This document shows, in pieces, positions 1 through 13,040 of a stretch of DNA of 27,861 bases. A program made the translations under genes and the position numbers. The stretch is from assembly GCA_943704425.1 (NCBI GenBank), contig CALSCP010001199.1, positions 1 to 27,861 on the forward strand. The letters are read 5' to 3'. Numbering within the stretch: position 1 is the stretch's first letter; each line of letters opens with the position of its first letter. The notes below the pieces were generated by a model that ran no database searches, had not been told where the DNA came from, and saw only the letters and a list, made by a program, of their open reading frames with translations. This DNA comes from Ministeria vibrans ATCC 50519 (Eukaryota > Opisthokonta > Filasterea).

Positions 1-42
<42 letters not shown>

Positions 43-200
43 AGTGATAGAGAGAGAGACAAAGTGATAGAGAGAGAGACAAAGTGATAGGGAGAGAGAC
101 AAAGTGATAGAGAGAGATTCAAAGTGATAGAGAAACAATGTGATAGAGAAACAATGTGATAGAGAAACAATGTGATAGAGAAACAGAGTGATAGAGAGAG
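1..200 (+). repeat. (AG)n plus AAACAAAGTGATAGAG minisatellite
   Basis: About 18 AG dinucleotides are followed by tandem copies of a core AAACAAAGTGATAGAG with variable AG extension. The period is 20 bp over roughly 40-120 and falls to 16 bp over roughly 136-184, where the core becomes AACAATGTGATAGAG. The array lies just upstream of the TAF8-like exon, probably inside an intron of that gene. The same family recurs at 10716, 11445, 12629, 13420, 15283, 16465 and 27668. Confidence 0.95.
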
Positions 201-287
201 GATAATGGATAATTTGAAGACAAGAAGAAAGGAGTTGTGTGTCAGACAAGAATCAAGATAAATTTTCGTTTGTTCTTTTCTCTCCAG

Positions 288-1020
288 GCGGAAATTGGGG
301 TGGAAGGAAAACAACTTGTACACTTTTGGAATGGCGAACGATCGAGCATGCGTGTACCTTTGGATACATCGGCGTTGCATCAGCAGGGGCCTGTGCGGTA
401 TGCGCGTGCACAGACACTAGGACCCGACCTGAAGCAACAGGGGCTGCAGGCCAAAGACCGCGACTTGCAGGTGGACCGGCCACCCTATGTGCCCGCCTAT
501 TGCCCTGCCTTCCCAGCCAGCCACAGCTTCCTTGACACACCCGTCTTTGACGAGCGCGAAAAGGGCTACTCTGAGCTGGAGACGAAGAAGCGCCGTCTCA
601 AGCTGGAGGGAGACCAGTCACTGGCGGGTCTGGTCGGGCGCACAGCCCACGCTACGCACTCCGCAGTGCCGGCTCCTGCTCCACCCAATGCGCATGGGCG
701 CGTCACTGACTCAGGTGAGACTAAAGGGAAGGGAGCACAAGCGACTGAGACGAAGACGTGTCGCGTTGTTCTCTTTTTTTGCAGTGTGCGTTGCGCCTAT
801 TCCCACAGTACCCACTCTTGTCGCACAAATTACTTCCGAACGGGGTCCTGACGACGAGGTATGAGACTGAGAGAGACAGGGAGAAGAACTCATGCTGTGG
901 ATTGTTTTTATTGGTTGACAGGCGAAAGCACTCGCAGTTGCCAAACGCGCTCAGTGGCGGGCTGCAAAACACGATCCCTTCCTCAAACCACCCACAAAGA
1001 TGTCCACTGTAACAAAATAA
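288..1020 (+). CDS. TAF8: TAF8-like TFIID subunit, C-terminal part (5' exons missing)
   Basis: Three exons are visible: join(288..714,785..858,922..1020). The first opens after a polypyrimidine acceptor (ctctccag at 281-287), so the true start lies upstream, beyond or inside the repeat. The diagnostic stretch is PPYVPAYCPAFPASHSFLDT, then TPVFDEREKGYSELETKKRR. This resembles the TAF8 C-terminal block, in which a proline-flanked PxFPxPHtyi motif is followed by a basic helix. The histone-fold half is not in the window. Introns of 70 and 63 nt have gtgaga and gtatga donors. The protein ends ...TKMSTVTK, and the stop codon overlaps an AATAAA hexamer. TAF8 joins TAF10 in TFIID, the general RNA polymerase II initiation factor. 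TAF3, with a similar proline motif, is the main alternative. Confidence 0.6.
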
Positions 1021-1437
1021 ACGAGACTCGTATGTCGAATATATCATTTACGCTGCCATGCTTTTAAAACCCCATCACACATGAGTGCATGATTAGCATA
1101 ACAATCAATCAAGCACCTCCTGCTCGTAGCTTGTGGTTTTTATGGAGTCTTCTTCCTCATCAAAAAAGCGCGGGAAAATGTGTTGTCCTGCAACTCAGAC
1201 CACTAGAAACGTAATTACTTACAAGTTAGTAAGCGACAATGTGTTGTTTTAGTGTTTTGTCACGACGGTAGTCGAATCGTTACGGTGTGGTTGCTTGTCG
1301 TGTCTTTGACTCGGGCGTTTCAAATCATTAATCTATAAATTCAATTAATTTTTCCCAAGACGCTACTCCGATCTGTATCCCGGCTAGCACGCCAAGGTGG
1401 CTGCTCGATCTTTTGTGCAAGGCGAAGTTGGGCAACA
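1021..1437. other. Intergenic spacer (417 bp)
   Basis: AT-rich spacer between the TAF8-like 3' end and the phosphoesterase start. I see no gene, tRNA boxes or long ORF. It contains an E2F-like GCGCGGGAAAA (1168-1178), one TTTGACT (about 1303) and a TATA-like tataaatt (about 1334) about 100 bp before the ATG. Confidence 0.6.
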
Positions 1438-3248
1438 ATGGCGACAGACACTCCGTGTGCCTCGATCCGGACGGTCGGGTACGTGACGGACGTTGAGGGT
1501 GACATTGATTTCTTCAACGGCTACATTGATCGCTCACGCGTGCTCACGCGGGATCCCGTCGACGGCCGACTTTCCCTACGTGACAATTGCGCATTTGTGT
1601 TTGGTGGCGATGTCTGTGACAAAGGTGAGAAAACAAAATATTCTTTCAATCGCTGAGTCATCGTCACGTCTCATCGACTGCACTGATGGATCTGATCCAC
1701 ACGACTCTCTGCTGTGCATTGCATCGGAATGCATGCGCTGCCTTGCCCCCTCCCCCCTTCCCTGATCCTCCTCCGTAGGCGCTGGCGACGTTCGAGTGGC
1801 GCGGGCGTTGGTCGACCTAAAGCAGCGCTATCGCAAACGTGTGTTTCTGCTCATGGGCAACCGAGACATCAACAAGATGCGGTTTACAAGCGAGCTCAGC
1901 AGCGCTGAGATGGCGCGTGGCGTCGATGCGGTCCCTTCGCAACAGATCTATTGGGTGGAAGAAGCGAATCGAGTGCTTCCTCGCGACTACCTTGCGCGTC
2001 GCGCCCAGTGCACGCACGATGACGACGCACGGATCCGCGCCGATGACACGCGCGTGAATCGTCTCCGCTGGATGCTTGAGGAGACAATGGGGGCGCCGAC
2101 GGCGTTTGAACTGCGTCGCACCGAGTTGGCGGAGATGCGTGAGTGCGACGCAAGCGCCGTTGGCGACGACGCAGTCGTCGAGAGCTTTGTGGAGAGCACA
2201 CAGGCTGGTGGATTCATGCGCGAATACTTGACGCATGCACAGATTGGCGTGGTGCTGGGGAAGACGCTGTTCGTACATGGGGGGTTGTCACGACCAGACT
2301 GCCCCGACATGCTCGGGTGGGTGCCTGGCGTGCACTCAGAGCCGCTCGACAACAGCGATCGTGAGGTGCAGGGTGAGCCGGCGCGCGTGGATGGAGTTGA
2401 GGCGTGGATGGCGGCATTGAATGGATGGGCGGCGGGCCAACTGGAGGAGTGGATGGCACAGCCGGAGTGGAATGCAGCGCGGAGCGCACGCAAAGGTGCC
2501 GAATTGCTCGAGTATGCGATTGGAAAGATGCGGGATGGAGTCACCAAGAAGCGCACAGTGGTTGTGAATTGGTTCAGTGACGAGGAGGGAGTGCCGCACA
2601 GTGTGGATGGGCGAACCCGGGACTATTTGTTGCGCAGTGGCATTGAGCGGGTTGTGGTGGGGCACAAGCCACACGGAGATGCACCAGTTGTGCTTAAGAG
2701 TAAGGAATATTTAGGGATGTATGAGAGAGACAAGAGTGACCAACAGCGACGAGAGACACAGGGAGAGAGAGAAGCGGGCGACATGGCCTATATTTTTTTG
2801 GTCTGTGACTCACTGTGTCTGAGTAGGCGATGCGGACGAGAGCGGGCGGCGTGTGGAGGTGGTGATGGCCGACACGAGCTACAGCAACAACGCCATTTAT
2901 GTCGAGTCATGTGGTGCGCGCACCGACTCGGGAGTTGACGGGCTCGTGCCCCTCGACACTGTGAGGCGCACCGAGGGCCGCAATGTTGCACGTGGCTCAG
3001 TCTGCTTTGAACTGCTGGTGGATTTGCAGGGTGGCACGGGGGTCTCGGTACATGGGGTGCTCAAGGACGGCTCTGCCTACGACTGCTCTGTGTCTGCCGA
3101 CCCTTTCATCGGATTGCGTCTCAGCGGTCGCGATAACGCCTGGACCGTCAAGCTGAAGACCTCTGACGGTCGCTATCTCGTCTCACGTTCCCACCATTAT
3201 CGTGTTTTCAATGCTTATGTCACCGATCAAGAGCGAGAGTCAGAATAG
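1438..3248 (+). CDS. Calcineurin-like metallophosphoesterase (GNRD-type)
   Basis: Spliced CDS join(1438..1624,1779..2699,2827..3248), 509 aa, all phases consistent. Motifs are in the canonical order: VTDVEGD (D18, D22), GGDVCDKG (D58, D61), FLLMGNRDINKMRF (89-92), LFVHGGL and VVVGHKPHGDAP near the end of exon 2. Exon 3 continues with VVMADTSYS, the usual follow-up to the last metal-binding histidine. Two usual metal-ligand histidines are replaced: D-x-H is D-x-E, and GNH[D/E] is GNRD. From memory of related protist proteins this is a family trait and not damage. The long insert between GNRD and VHGG (about 95-220) is acidic and arginine-rich. The substrate is unknown. There is no signal peptide, so it is probably cytosolic. 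Intron 2 (2700-2826) carries degenerate GA/ACAAAG repeat. Confidence 0.85.
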
Positions 3249-3367
3249 TAAAGAGAAGATTGCGCCACATCTGATTTCAGATTTCGAAAATGTGTTAATG
3301 TGCCGACTGGCGACTGCCAAGTGCCGACTACTTTTTTTTATTCGACCTTAGTCTACTCCCCTTTACC

Positions 3368-4289
3368 ATGTTGCGACTCCTCACCAGGCGGCACGTCTTG
3401 ACCACCCCCGTGCACATGATGGCTCCCGCCGTGCGCGCAATGGCGACCAAAGGCAAGAATGCTCTCGACCGCGGCCGCTTTCCCGTCCCTCCCGACTTGA
3501 CCGATCCCGACTATACGTGTACTTGCCACGTGAACTGTCTCTTGGATCGACCTTTTGTGTGCATTTTGAATTTTTTTCTTCTGTTTTTTTCTTCATCTCT
3601 TGACGTATCTCTCATTTTGTGCCTCCACAGTCTACACGGAAGACCACGACTGGGTTGCATACGCAGACAAGATTGCCACTGTGGGCATTACCCAGTTCGC
3701 TGCGAACGCTCTGGGCGATGTGACGCACGTTGACTTGCCGGAAATTGGGGATGAGTTGGACCAAGGTACGAACTTGCCAAGGCCTGGCACTGGCTGCGTC
3801 CCCAGCGCATCGACCGCACCCCCCTCCCCCTCCCGCGCACGAGCCGCCTGCTGGTCTCTGTTGCTGCATCGCATAGACTGTGCTTCCCGCGTGCCCCCCT
3901 AACCCCCCCCCTGAGCCGTAGCATGGACCGTCCGCTTGACGGCCGTCGGTCTGTGTCTCATATATGTTTGTGCATTGCGTTGTAGGCGATGCGTGTGCCG
4001 TCATCGACAGTGTCAAGACGGCGAGCGACCTGATTTCTCCCGTCACGGGTGTGGTGAGGGACATCAACGAGGATCTTGTGTCTGACCCGTCGCTGCTGGG
4101 CACAGACCCTGAAGGCACTGGTGAGCTCCAGAGTGGTCGATCCGTGCACACAGCCTGTCTTCTGACTCTTTCGTGTCTCCAACCGTAGGATGGGTGTTCA
4201 AAGTGGAGATGAGCAACAAGGCCGAGCTGGAAGCGCTCATGAACGAGAAGGAGTACAAGGAGTTTTGCAGCAAAGAGGACGCCCATTGA
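3368..4289 (+). CDS. GCSH: Glycine cleavage system H protein, mitochondrial
   Basis: CDS join(3368..3518,3631..3765,3986..4120,4189..4289), 173 aa, about the length of animal GCSH. The first ~35 residues are Arg/Leu/Met/Thr-rich without acids, as in a mitochondrial presequence. The mature part starts near FYTEDHDWVAY and continues TVGITQFAANALGDVTHVDL. The lipoyl-lysine motif is DSVKTASDLISPVTG with K106, encoded at the start of exon 3. The C-terminus GWVFKVEMSNKAELEALM is typical. The H protein shuttles the aminomethyl group between the P, T and L proteins in the mitochondrial matrix. Exon 1 must end at 3518: the donor gtactt keeps phase 1, whereas the nearer gtgtac would break the frame. 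Intron 2 (220 nt) is C-rich. Confidence 0.95.
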
Positions 4290-4558
4290 TCTCCCATCTC
4301 CCGATTCATTCGACCCCCTCCTCTTCTTCTTCTCATATACACAATCGCTAAATCACACATTACTCGCTCACTCGGCACTCCGTCTTTAGTTTACCAGGTA
4401 GATCATAGACATGAGACTACCTCAGTCGTTGACTTATTACTCTTGTCAGTCACCGCAATGCAACAGCACAACTCAAATAGTCAATAGCAACTTCATAATT
4501 CTTTAATCTTTTTACTTTTCTTTTGTTTGCTGACGTCGCCCACTCTTTGAATTCTACA

Positions 4559-5848
4559 ATGGATGGCGTTGGATCGGGCAGCCGTGTTGCCCTTGCGCTG
4601 CTGCTGCTGGGCTCGCTCGTCGCTGCGGTCTCCTCCTCCTCCTCCTCCTCCTGCGGCTACACCCACAACGGACTCCACGTTGACTTGACGCCTCTCCAAG
4701 CCGCAGCCCCGTATGCAATACCTGTCCCCGACACGACTGGCACGTCCACAGGAACTCTCTACTATAACTTCGTATGGACCAATAATCGTCTCTCTCTTTT
4801 TCTTTTGCTGCAAGCGAAAAGCTAACCGAACGCTTCTTCTTTCGTATGTAGTGCAAGGGGGCACAAGGCCCCGGGGGTACATTTGGAATCGACCCCCCGT
4901 GTCTTGGTGCAGGGGTACGTCTCATATGCTTCAAACGTCCAGTTTTATTATATTTAATGCCCACATTCGTTTTTGTTTCTTCCCTCTGGCAGGCTTGTTT
5001 CGTCAGCACCAGCGGCACGCACACCGACGTGGGCTTCCTGGCTACCCAGTCGTTCTTATTGATCGACCAGCCCGTCGGAACACTCCACATTGACGAGCTG
5101 ACGGTACAAGTTCACACACATCGAATGCATGCCGCACTAACCAACTCTGTCTCGCATTGCTCTGCTCTTGCTTTTCTTATTGCCTCGCCGCAGGCCTTTT
5201 ACATCAACCCCATCACCGCCTCCCTTACTATTGTGGCCATGGTCTGCAACCCGGCCAAGACGTCGCCAACCCCCATCATGACAGGGGGCACCCTCACCGT
5301 CCCACAGCTGCCCAGCGCCGTCAAGAACATTGACATTGCCAAAATCCCTGGCATTCCTGCTTCCGCTCTTGCCGCCATTACCTCGGGCGAAACTATTGCG
5401 TCTCTCATCAAAAATGTCTACGTACGATTCAAAGAAAAAGAAGAAACCCGAACTTACGTATTTTTTTTTTGTTATTATACTCTTTCAGTCTATCAGCTTT
5501 CAATCCTCGTACATCTGTCCCCTCCGCCCCAGCACAGCACCTCCGGCCGCGGCCACCTCAGCTCCCGCGGCACCCCTACCACCCTCCGCAGCACCCACAA
5601 CCAGCAGCAGCAACGCCAACAACAACAACAACAACAACAACAGCAACTCTAACACAGCCGCCATTGTCATCCCCATTGTCATTGTTGCCGTCGCGCTTCT
5701 CATAGCTGCTGCTTCCTTTGCCATCTACCGCCACCGCCGTGCTCGCTCTCCCGCCCAGGACTTCTTCCGCACCCTTGACCCGGCCAATGCGCCCGACGTA
5801 ACCAACCTGCTGGCACACGCCGACGACGACGACATCATGCGAGAGTAA
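4559..5848 (+). CDS. Type I membrane protein with MRH-like lumenal domain
   Basis: CDS join(4559..4771,4852..4914,4993..5103,5194..5421,5489..5848), 324 aa. A signal peptide (VALALLLLGSLVAAVSSSS) is followed by a Cys-containing lumenal domain: CGYTHNGLHVDLTPL, then YYNFVCKGAQGPGG and CLGAGACFVSTSGT, later VAMVCNP. This spacing of Cys, Gly and 'DLTPL' recalls mannose-6-phosphate-receptor-homology and Atg27-like domains. A Pro/Ala/Ser linker with a poly-Asn tract ((AAC)n at about 5616-5645) precedes one transmembrane helix (IVIPIVIVAVALLIAAASFA). A short basic then acidic tail ends DDDDIMRE. It could be a Golgi or endosome cargo receptor, but ligand and function are inferred from family only. 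Confidence 0.6.
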
Positions 5849-5917
5849 ACGACCCCCTCATCATCATATTTTATTCATACTCAAGCGAAATAGAGAAATA
5901 TTTGTATATGTGTGGTG

Positions 5918-9654
<3,737 letters not shown>

Positions 9655-9839
9655 TCTGTTGCCGACACGTGTAGGCTAATCTGAGAAGATTGCTGGCAGC
9701 AATTACACCGAGGAGCAAAGAAAAGCAACTAAGATTCGCCAAAAGTCAAAAGTCAAAATGTAAAATATCGGCTTTTCCTTTATTTTAGGATCAATCAAAT
9801 CCTCAAATTGTTTTGGTTTGTTTTGTAAGTCCTCGTCGG
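9655..9839. promoter_or_regulatory. Divergent IRE1 / Ca2+-ATPase promoter (185 bp)
   Basis: The spacer lies between two start codons pointing away from each other. It contains a tandem AAAAGTCAAAAGTCAAAA at 9741-9758, which is two TTGACTTTT units on the minus strand, followed by an AT-rich stretch. The same AAAAGTCAAAA motif occurs at 26902-26912, upstream of another gene. Promoter function is inferred from position. Confidence 0.55.
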
Positions 9840-12516
9840 ATGGAATCGCGCGTTGTCTTTCGCGTCAGTCCTTCGGAAGATGCGGCGCAGAAACGAATCG
9901 AGGTAGGTGAAGGGATGTGCGTCTTGTGGTTGTGCTGGTCGTTTCTTCACGTCTGTTCATGCGCAGGAACTGATCGAAGAGCTTCAGAGCAGTCCTACAG
10001 CCGGGCTGCGGTCTACCGATGCAGATCAGAGACGATCACGCTATGGGCGAAATGTTATGCCGGTGAGTGGGCGAAGGAGAGCGAGGAGAGAGGAGAGGAG
10101 GAAGCAGAATTGAGCGAGTCTGACCGTTGTTGCCTCGCTGCTGCGCCCAGGCAAGTGCCAAGGAGTCGCTCGTCCTCAAGTTCGTCAAGATGTTCAAGGT
10201 AGACGCACACACTGTCCCACGACGCACACGCATGCCCGCCCGCACTGTGTACTGACCCCTTGGCATTGCGTGGCAGGATCCGCTGATCGCCCTTCTGCTG
10301 GCGTCTGCGCTCATCAGCGTGTGTTTCAAACAGTACGACGACGCCGCGAGCATCGCCATTGCCGTGACCATTGTCGTCACGGTTGCATTCGTCCAAGAAT
10401 ATCGAAGCGAGCAGGCGCTCGAGGCTCTCAATACGCTCGTGCCACATCGGTGCAACTGTTTGCGCGACGGAGTTGTGTCGGACATTCTCGCATCCGAATT
10501 GGTTCCCGGTGACATTGTTGTCTTTGCCTCGGGCGATCGTGTTCCGGCCGATGTGCGTCTTATTGAGGTAGATCAGTATACGGAGGGAGGATTTTGTCGA
10601 ATGCATTCTCTTAGGCAACGGACTTTTCGGTGAACGAATCGAGTCTGACAGGCGAGACCAATCCAGTCTATAAGCAATGCGACGTCATTACACGGCCATC
10701 ACAGCAGCGTAATTGAAGAGAGAGAGAGAGAGGAGGAGGAGGAGGAGGGAGGGAGAAACAAAGTGATAGAGAGAGAGGAGGGAGGGAGAAACAAAGTGAT
10801 AGAGAGAGAGGAGGGAGAAAGAAACAAGTGATAGAGAGAGGAGGGAAAAAGAAACAAAGTAATAGAAAGAGAGAAAGAAAGAAGTGATAGAGAGAAGGAG
10901 ACTGAAAAAAGTAATAGAAGAGAGAATGAACAAAAAAACTGTCGCGTGTAGAGTCACTTGGCATCCCTGAACGGACCAATATTGCGTTTCTGGGGACACT
11001 GGCGTGCAATGGACACGCGCGCGCTCTTGTTGTGGCGACGGGTGCTGAATCAGGTCAGTATCAACATGAGATAGAGAGAGAAACAGTGATGGATGAATGT
11101 CATAACACACTCAATATATGGACACACACACAACAGAGTTTGGCGAAGTGTATCGGATGATTGACGAAGTGGAAGATCGGCAGACACCACTGCAGCTCAA
11201 GATGGAGGAGCTTGGACGCAAACTAACCATCTTCTCGTTTGGTATGCACTTGCGCACAACGGGGGAGGTTCACTCATTGCTGTCATGTAGGGGTGATTGG
11301 AGTGATTGTGGTGATTGGGATGCTGCAGCGACGACGGTTCATTGAGATGTTTACCATTGGAGTGGGCCTTGCAGTGGCTGCTATTCCTGAGGGACTCCCT
11401 ATTGTGGTGACGGTACGCTCGTCGACTGTTTTTATCTTTTTCCTTGATCTCTCTCCATTACTTTCTTCCCCTTTTCTCTCCACCGCTTTGTTTCATTCTC
11501 CCTCCTTCCTCACTCTATCACTTTGTTTCTTTCTCCTTCCTTTCTCTCTGTATCACTTTTGTTTCCTTCTCCCTCCTCTCTGTCTCCCTCTCCCTCCCTA
11601 ACACTTTCTTTTTCTTAATTTTCTCCCTCTATCACTTTGTGTCTTTCTCATCTGTTTTTGTTTTTTCTTCCTTCATCCTCCCTTATTACGTCTTTGTGAA
11701 TTCCCTCTTCTCTCTCTGCAATTTAGGTCACTTTAGCACTAGGTGTGCTCCGAATGGCCCGTCGCAATGCCATTGTCAAGCGGCTACCTGGTACATCTCA
11801 ATATTTCTCTCTTTCTCTTTTGTCTCACCCTCCGCCCTGTCTGTTTTCTCTGTTTGTGTGTATGGTAACAGCGGTTGAAGCCCTTGGGGTCGCGTCGGTT
11901 GTGTGTTGCGACAAGACGGGCACACTCACGCGCAATGAGATGACGGTGGCGCTGCTGCATGCGGCGGGGAGCGAGCAGTCGGCCGTTGTGACAGGCAGTG
12001 GCTATGACCCCTCCATGGGCGAGGTCCTGGTGGGCGGTGTGCGCGCCGACGTCAATGTTCATCGCCACCTGACCAATCTCTTGACGGTCGGTAGTCTTTG
12101 TAACAACGCAAGGTCCGCTGAATTTCATAGTCGCCTCTCCAACTGACTGGATATTGTGTGTATGTGTGTGTGTGTGTGTGTGGTTGTAGACTGGGCGACG
12201 GGTCTGTGGTGGGACAGCCGACGGAAGGGGCTATTTTGGTTGCAGCCCGCAAGATGGGTCTCAACGACCCGCGCGAGACGCAGTATTTGCGTGAAGTTGA
12301 ACTGCCTTTTAACCCCGAGCGAAAGGTCCGTTGAGAATCACACCTCAACGCTCACATACAACGTTCACTAACCCGCACACAATATTTTCTTAGTGGATGG
12401 GTGTGGTGTGCAAGCGACGCGACGGACATGGCTCAGCGCGCTGGTACGTCAAAGGCGCCACGTCTGTTCTACTCTCCATGTGCTCCACATACGAAGACGC
12501 TAAGACCGGTGGAAAG
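9840..12516 (+). CDS. PMR1: SPCA/Pmr1-type Ca2+-ATPase, N-terminal 495 residues (interrupted)
   Basis: Twelve in-phase exons: join(9840..9902,9967..10062,10151..10198,10277..10567,10615..10708,10952..11053,11137..11241,11291..11412,11727..11790,11872..12112,12190..12325,12394..12516). They give the N-terminal region, first transmembrane pair, actuator domain ([10 protein letters not shown]), TM4 with [12 protein letters not shown], phosphorylation site [14 protein letters not shown] (D342) and half of the nucleotide-binding domain ([25 protein letters not shown]). The [25 protein letters not shown] spacing is that of Golgi Ca2+/Mn2+ pumps. After exon 12 (donor gtaaac at 12517) the next exon present belongs to a Tubby gene, in a non-matching phase. 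The hinge (TGD), GDGVND and TM5-7 are absent. The matching C-terminus is at 15534-16049. Introns 5 and 8 contain minisatellite. Confidence 0.93.
10716..10930 (+). repeat. Intronic AAACAAAGTGATAGAG minisatellite (Ca2+-ATPase intron 5)
   Basis: (GA)n and GGA-rich sequence with five imperfect copies of the core in plus orientation (for example near 10756, 10790, 10822, 10851, 10880), spaced irregularly by GA and GGA tracts. The host intron is 10709-10951. Confidence 0.9.
11066..11090 (+). repeat. Single minisatellite unit in Ca2+-ATPase intron 6
   Basis: One degenerate unit (gatagagagagaaacagtga) inside an otherwise ordinary 83-nt intron (11054-11136). It is the smallest instance of the family in the window. 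Confidence 0.55.
11445..11700 (-). repeat. Intronic minisatellite, reverse orientation (Ca2+-ATPase intron 8)
   Basis: CT/CCTT-rich block with several copies of TCTATCACTTTGTTTCT, the reverse complement of the core (near 11514, 11547 and 11628). The host intron 11413-11726 is 314 nt, against about 70 for repeat-free introns of the same gene. Confidence 0.9.
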
Positions 12517-12570
12517 GTAAACTTCATTCTCGTTCTTCTCTCAGTCACACACACGCACGAATCTCTCATT

Positions 12571-12571
<1 letters not shown>

Positions 12572-12621
<50 letters not shown>

Positions 12622-12746
12622 ACACATAGAGAGAGAAAGAGGAAGAGAAGAAAAGTGATAGAGAGAAAGAGAAACAAAGTGATAGAGAAACAAATAATAG
12701 AGATATAAAGTGATAGAGAGACAACGTGATAGAGAGACAACGTGAT
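12572..12746 (+). repeat. (CA)n plus AAACAAAGTGATAGAG minisatellite at SPCA/Tubby junction
   Basis: A (CA)n tract (about 12572-12627) passes directly into GA-rich sequence with copies of the core at about 12650-12746, including AAACAAAGTGATAGAG and variants with CAACGTGATAGAG. It lies between the last N-terminal exon of the Ca2+-ATPase and the lone Tubby exon. Confidence 0.92.
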
Positions 12747-12797
12747 GAAACACAGGGAGTGGATTCTCTTACTGACTCCCCTTTTCCCTTCCACCAG

Positions 12798-12931
12798 CCG
12801 AGTATGTAGTGCTGCAGTTTGGACGAGTGGGCGAGGAGTCTTTCACGATGGACTTTCAGTACCCGATGAGTGCCATTCAGGCTTTTGGCATTTGCCTCAC
12901 CAGCTTCGACTCAAAACTCTTCTGTGAGTAG
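12798..12931 (+). CDS. Tubby-like protein, last exon only
   Basis: The exon opens after acceptor ccaccag and reads, in phase 1, [20 protein letters not shown] then [20 protein letters not shown] and FCE-stop. This is the invariant C-terminus of Tubby/TULP proteins: FGRV, FTMD-YP, A-QAFGI-L-SFDSKL, terminal CE. The Tubby domain binds PI(4,5)P2 at the plasma membrane. Everything upstream in the window is Ca2+-ATPase, whose exon 12 ends in phase 0. Reading it into this exon gives a stop within four codons. The exon therefore belongs to another gene whose 5' part is not here. Confidence 0.9.
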
Positions 12932-13040
12932 TACTAGTACACAAGAAACCGATCGAAGAAGAGAGAGATGGTGCCAAGAGAGAGAGAGAGGTGGAGATAA
13001 AAAAAAATGCTCAGTTTGTGTCGTTGATACTGTGACCACG

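Noticed and set aside
237-287. Start codon of the TAF8-like gene at 237
   Set aside because: The first residues read through a clear acceptor (ctctccag). No histone fold is present, so the start must be farther upstream.
1987-2556. Long minus-strand ORF opposite the phosphoesterase
   Set aside because: Antisense shadow of a GC-rich coding exon. It has no recognisable domain, and the plus strand carries all motifs.
9840-12931. A natural Ca2+-ATPase-Tubby fusion protein
   Set aside because: Splice phases do not match (0 versus 1), giving an immediate stop, and the junction is a collapsed-looking repeat.
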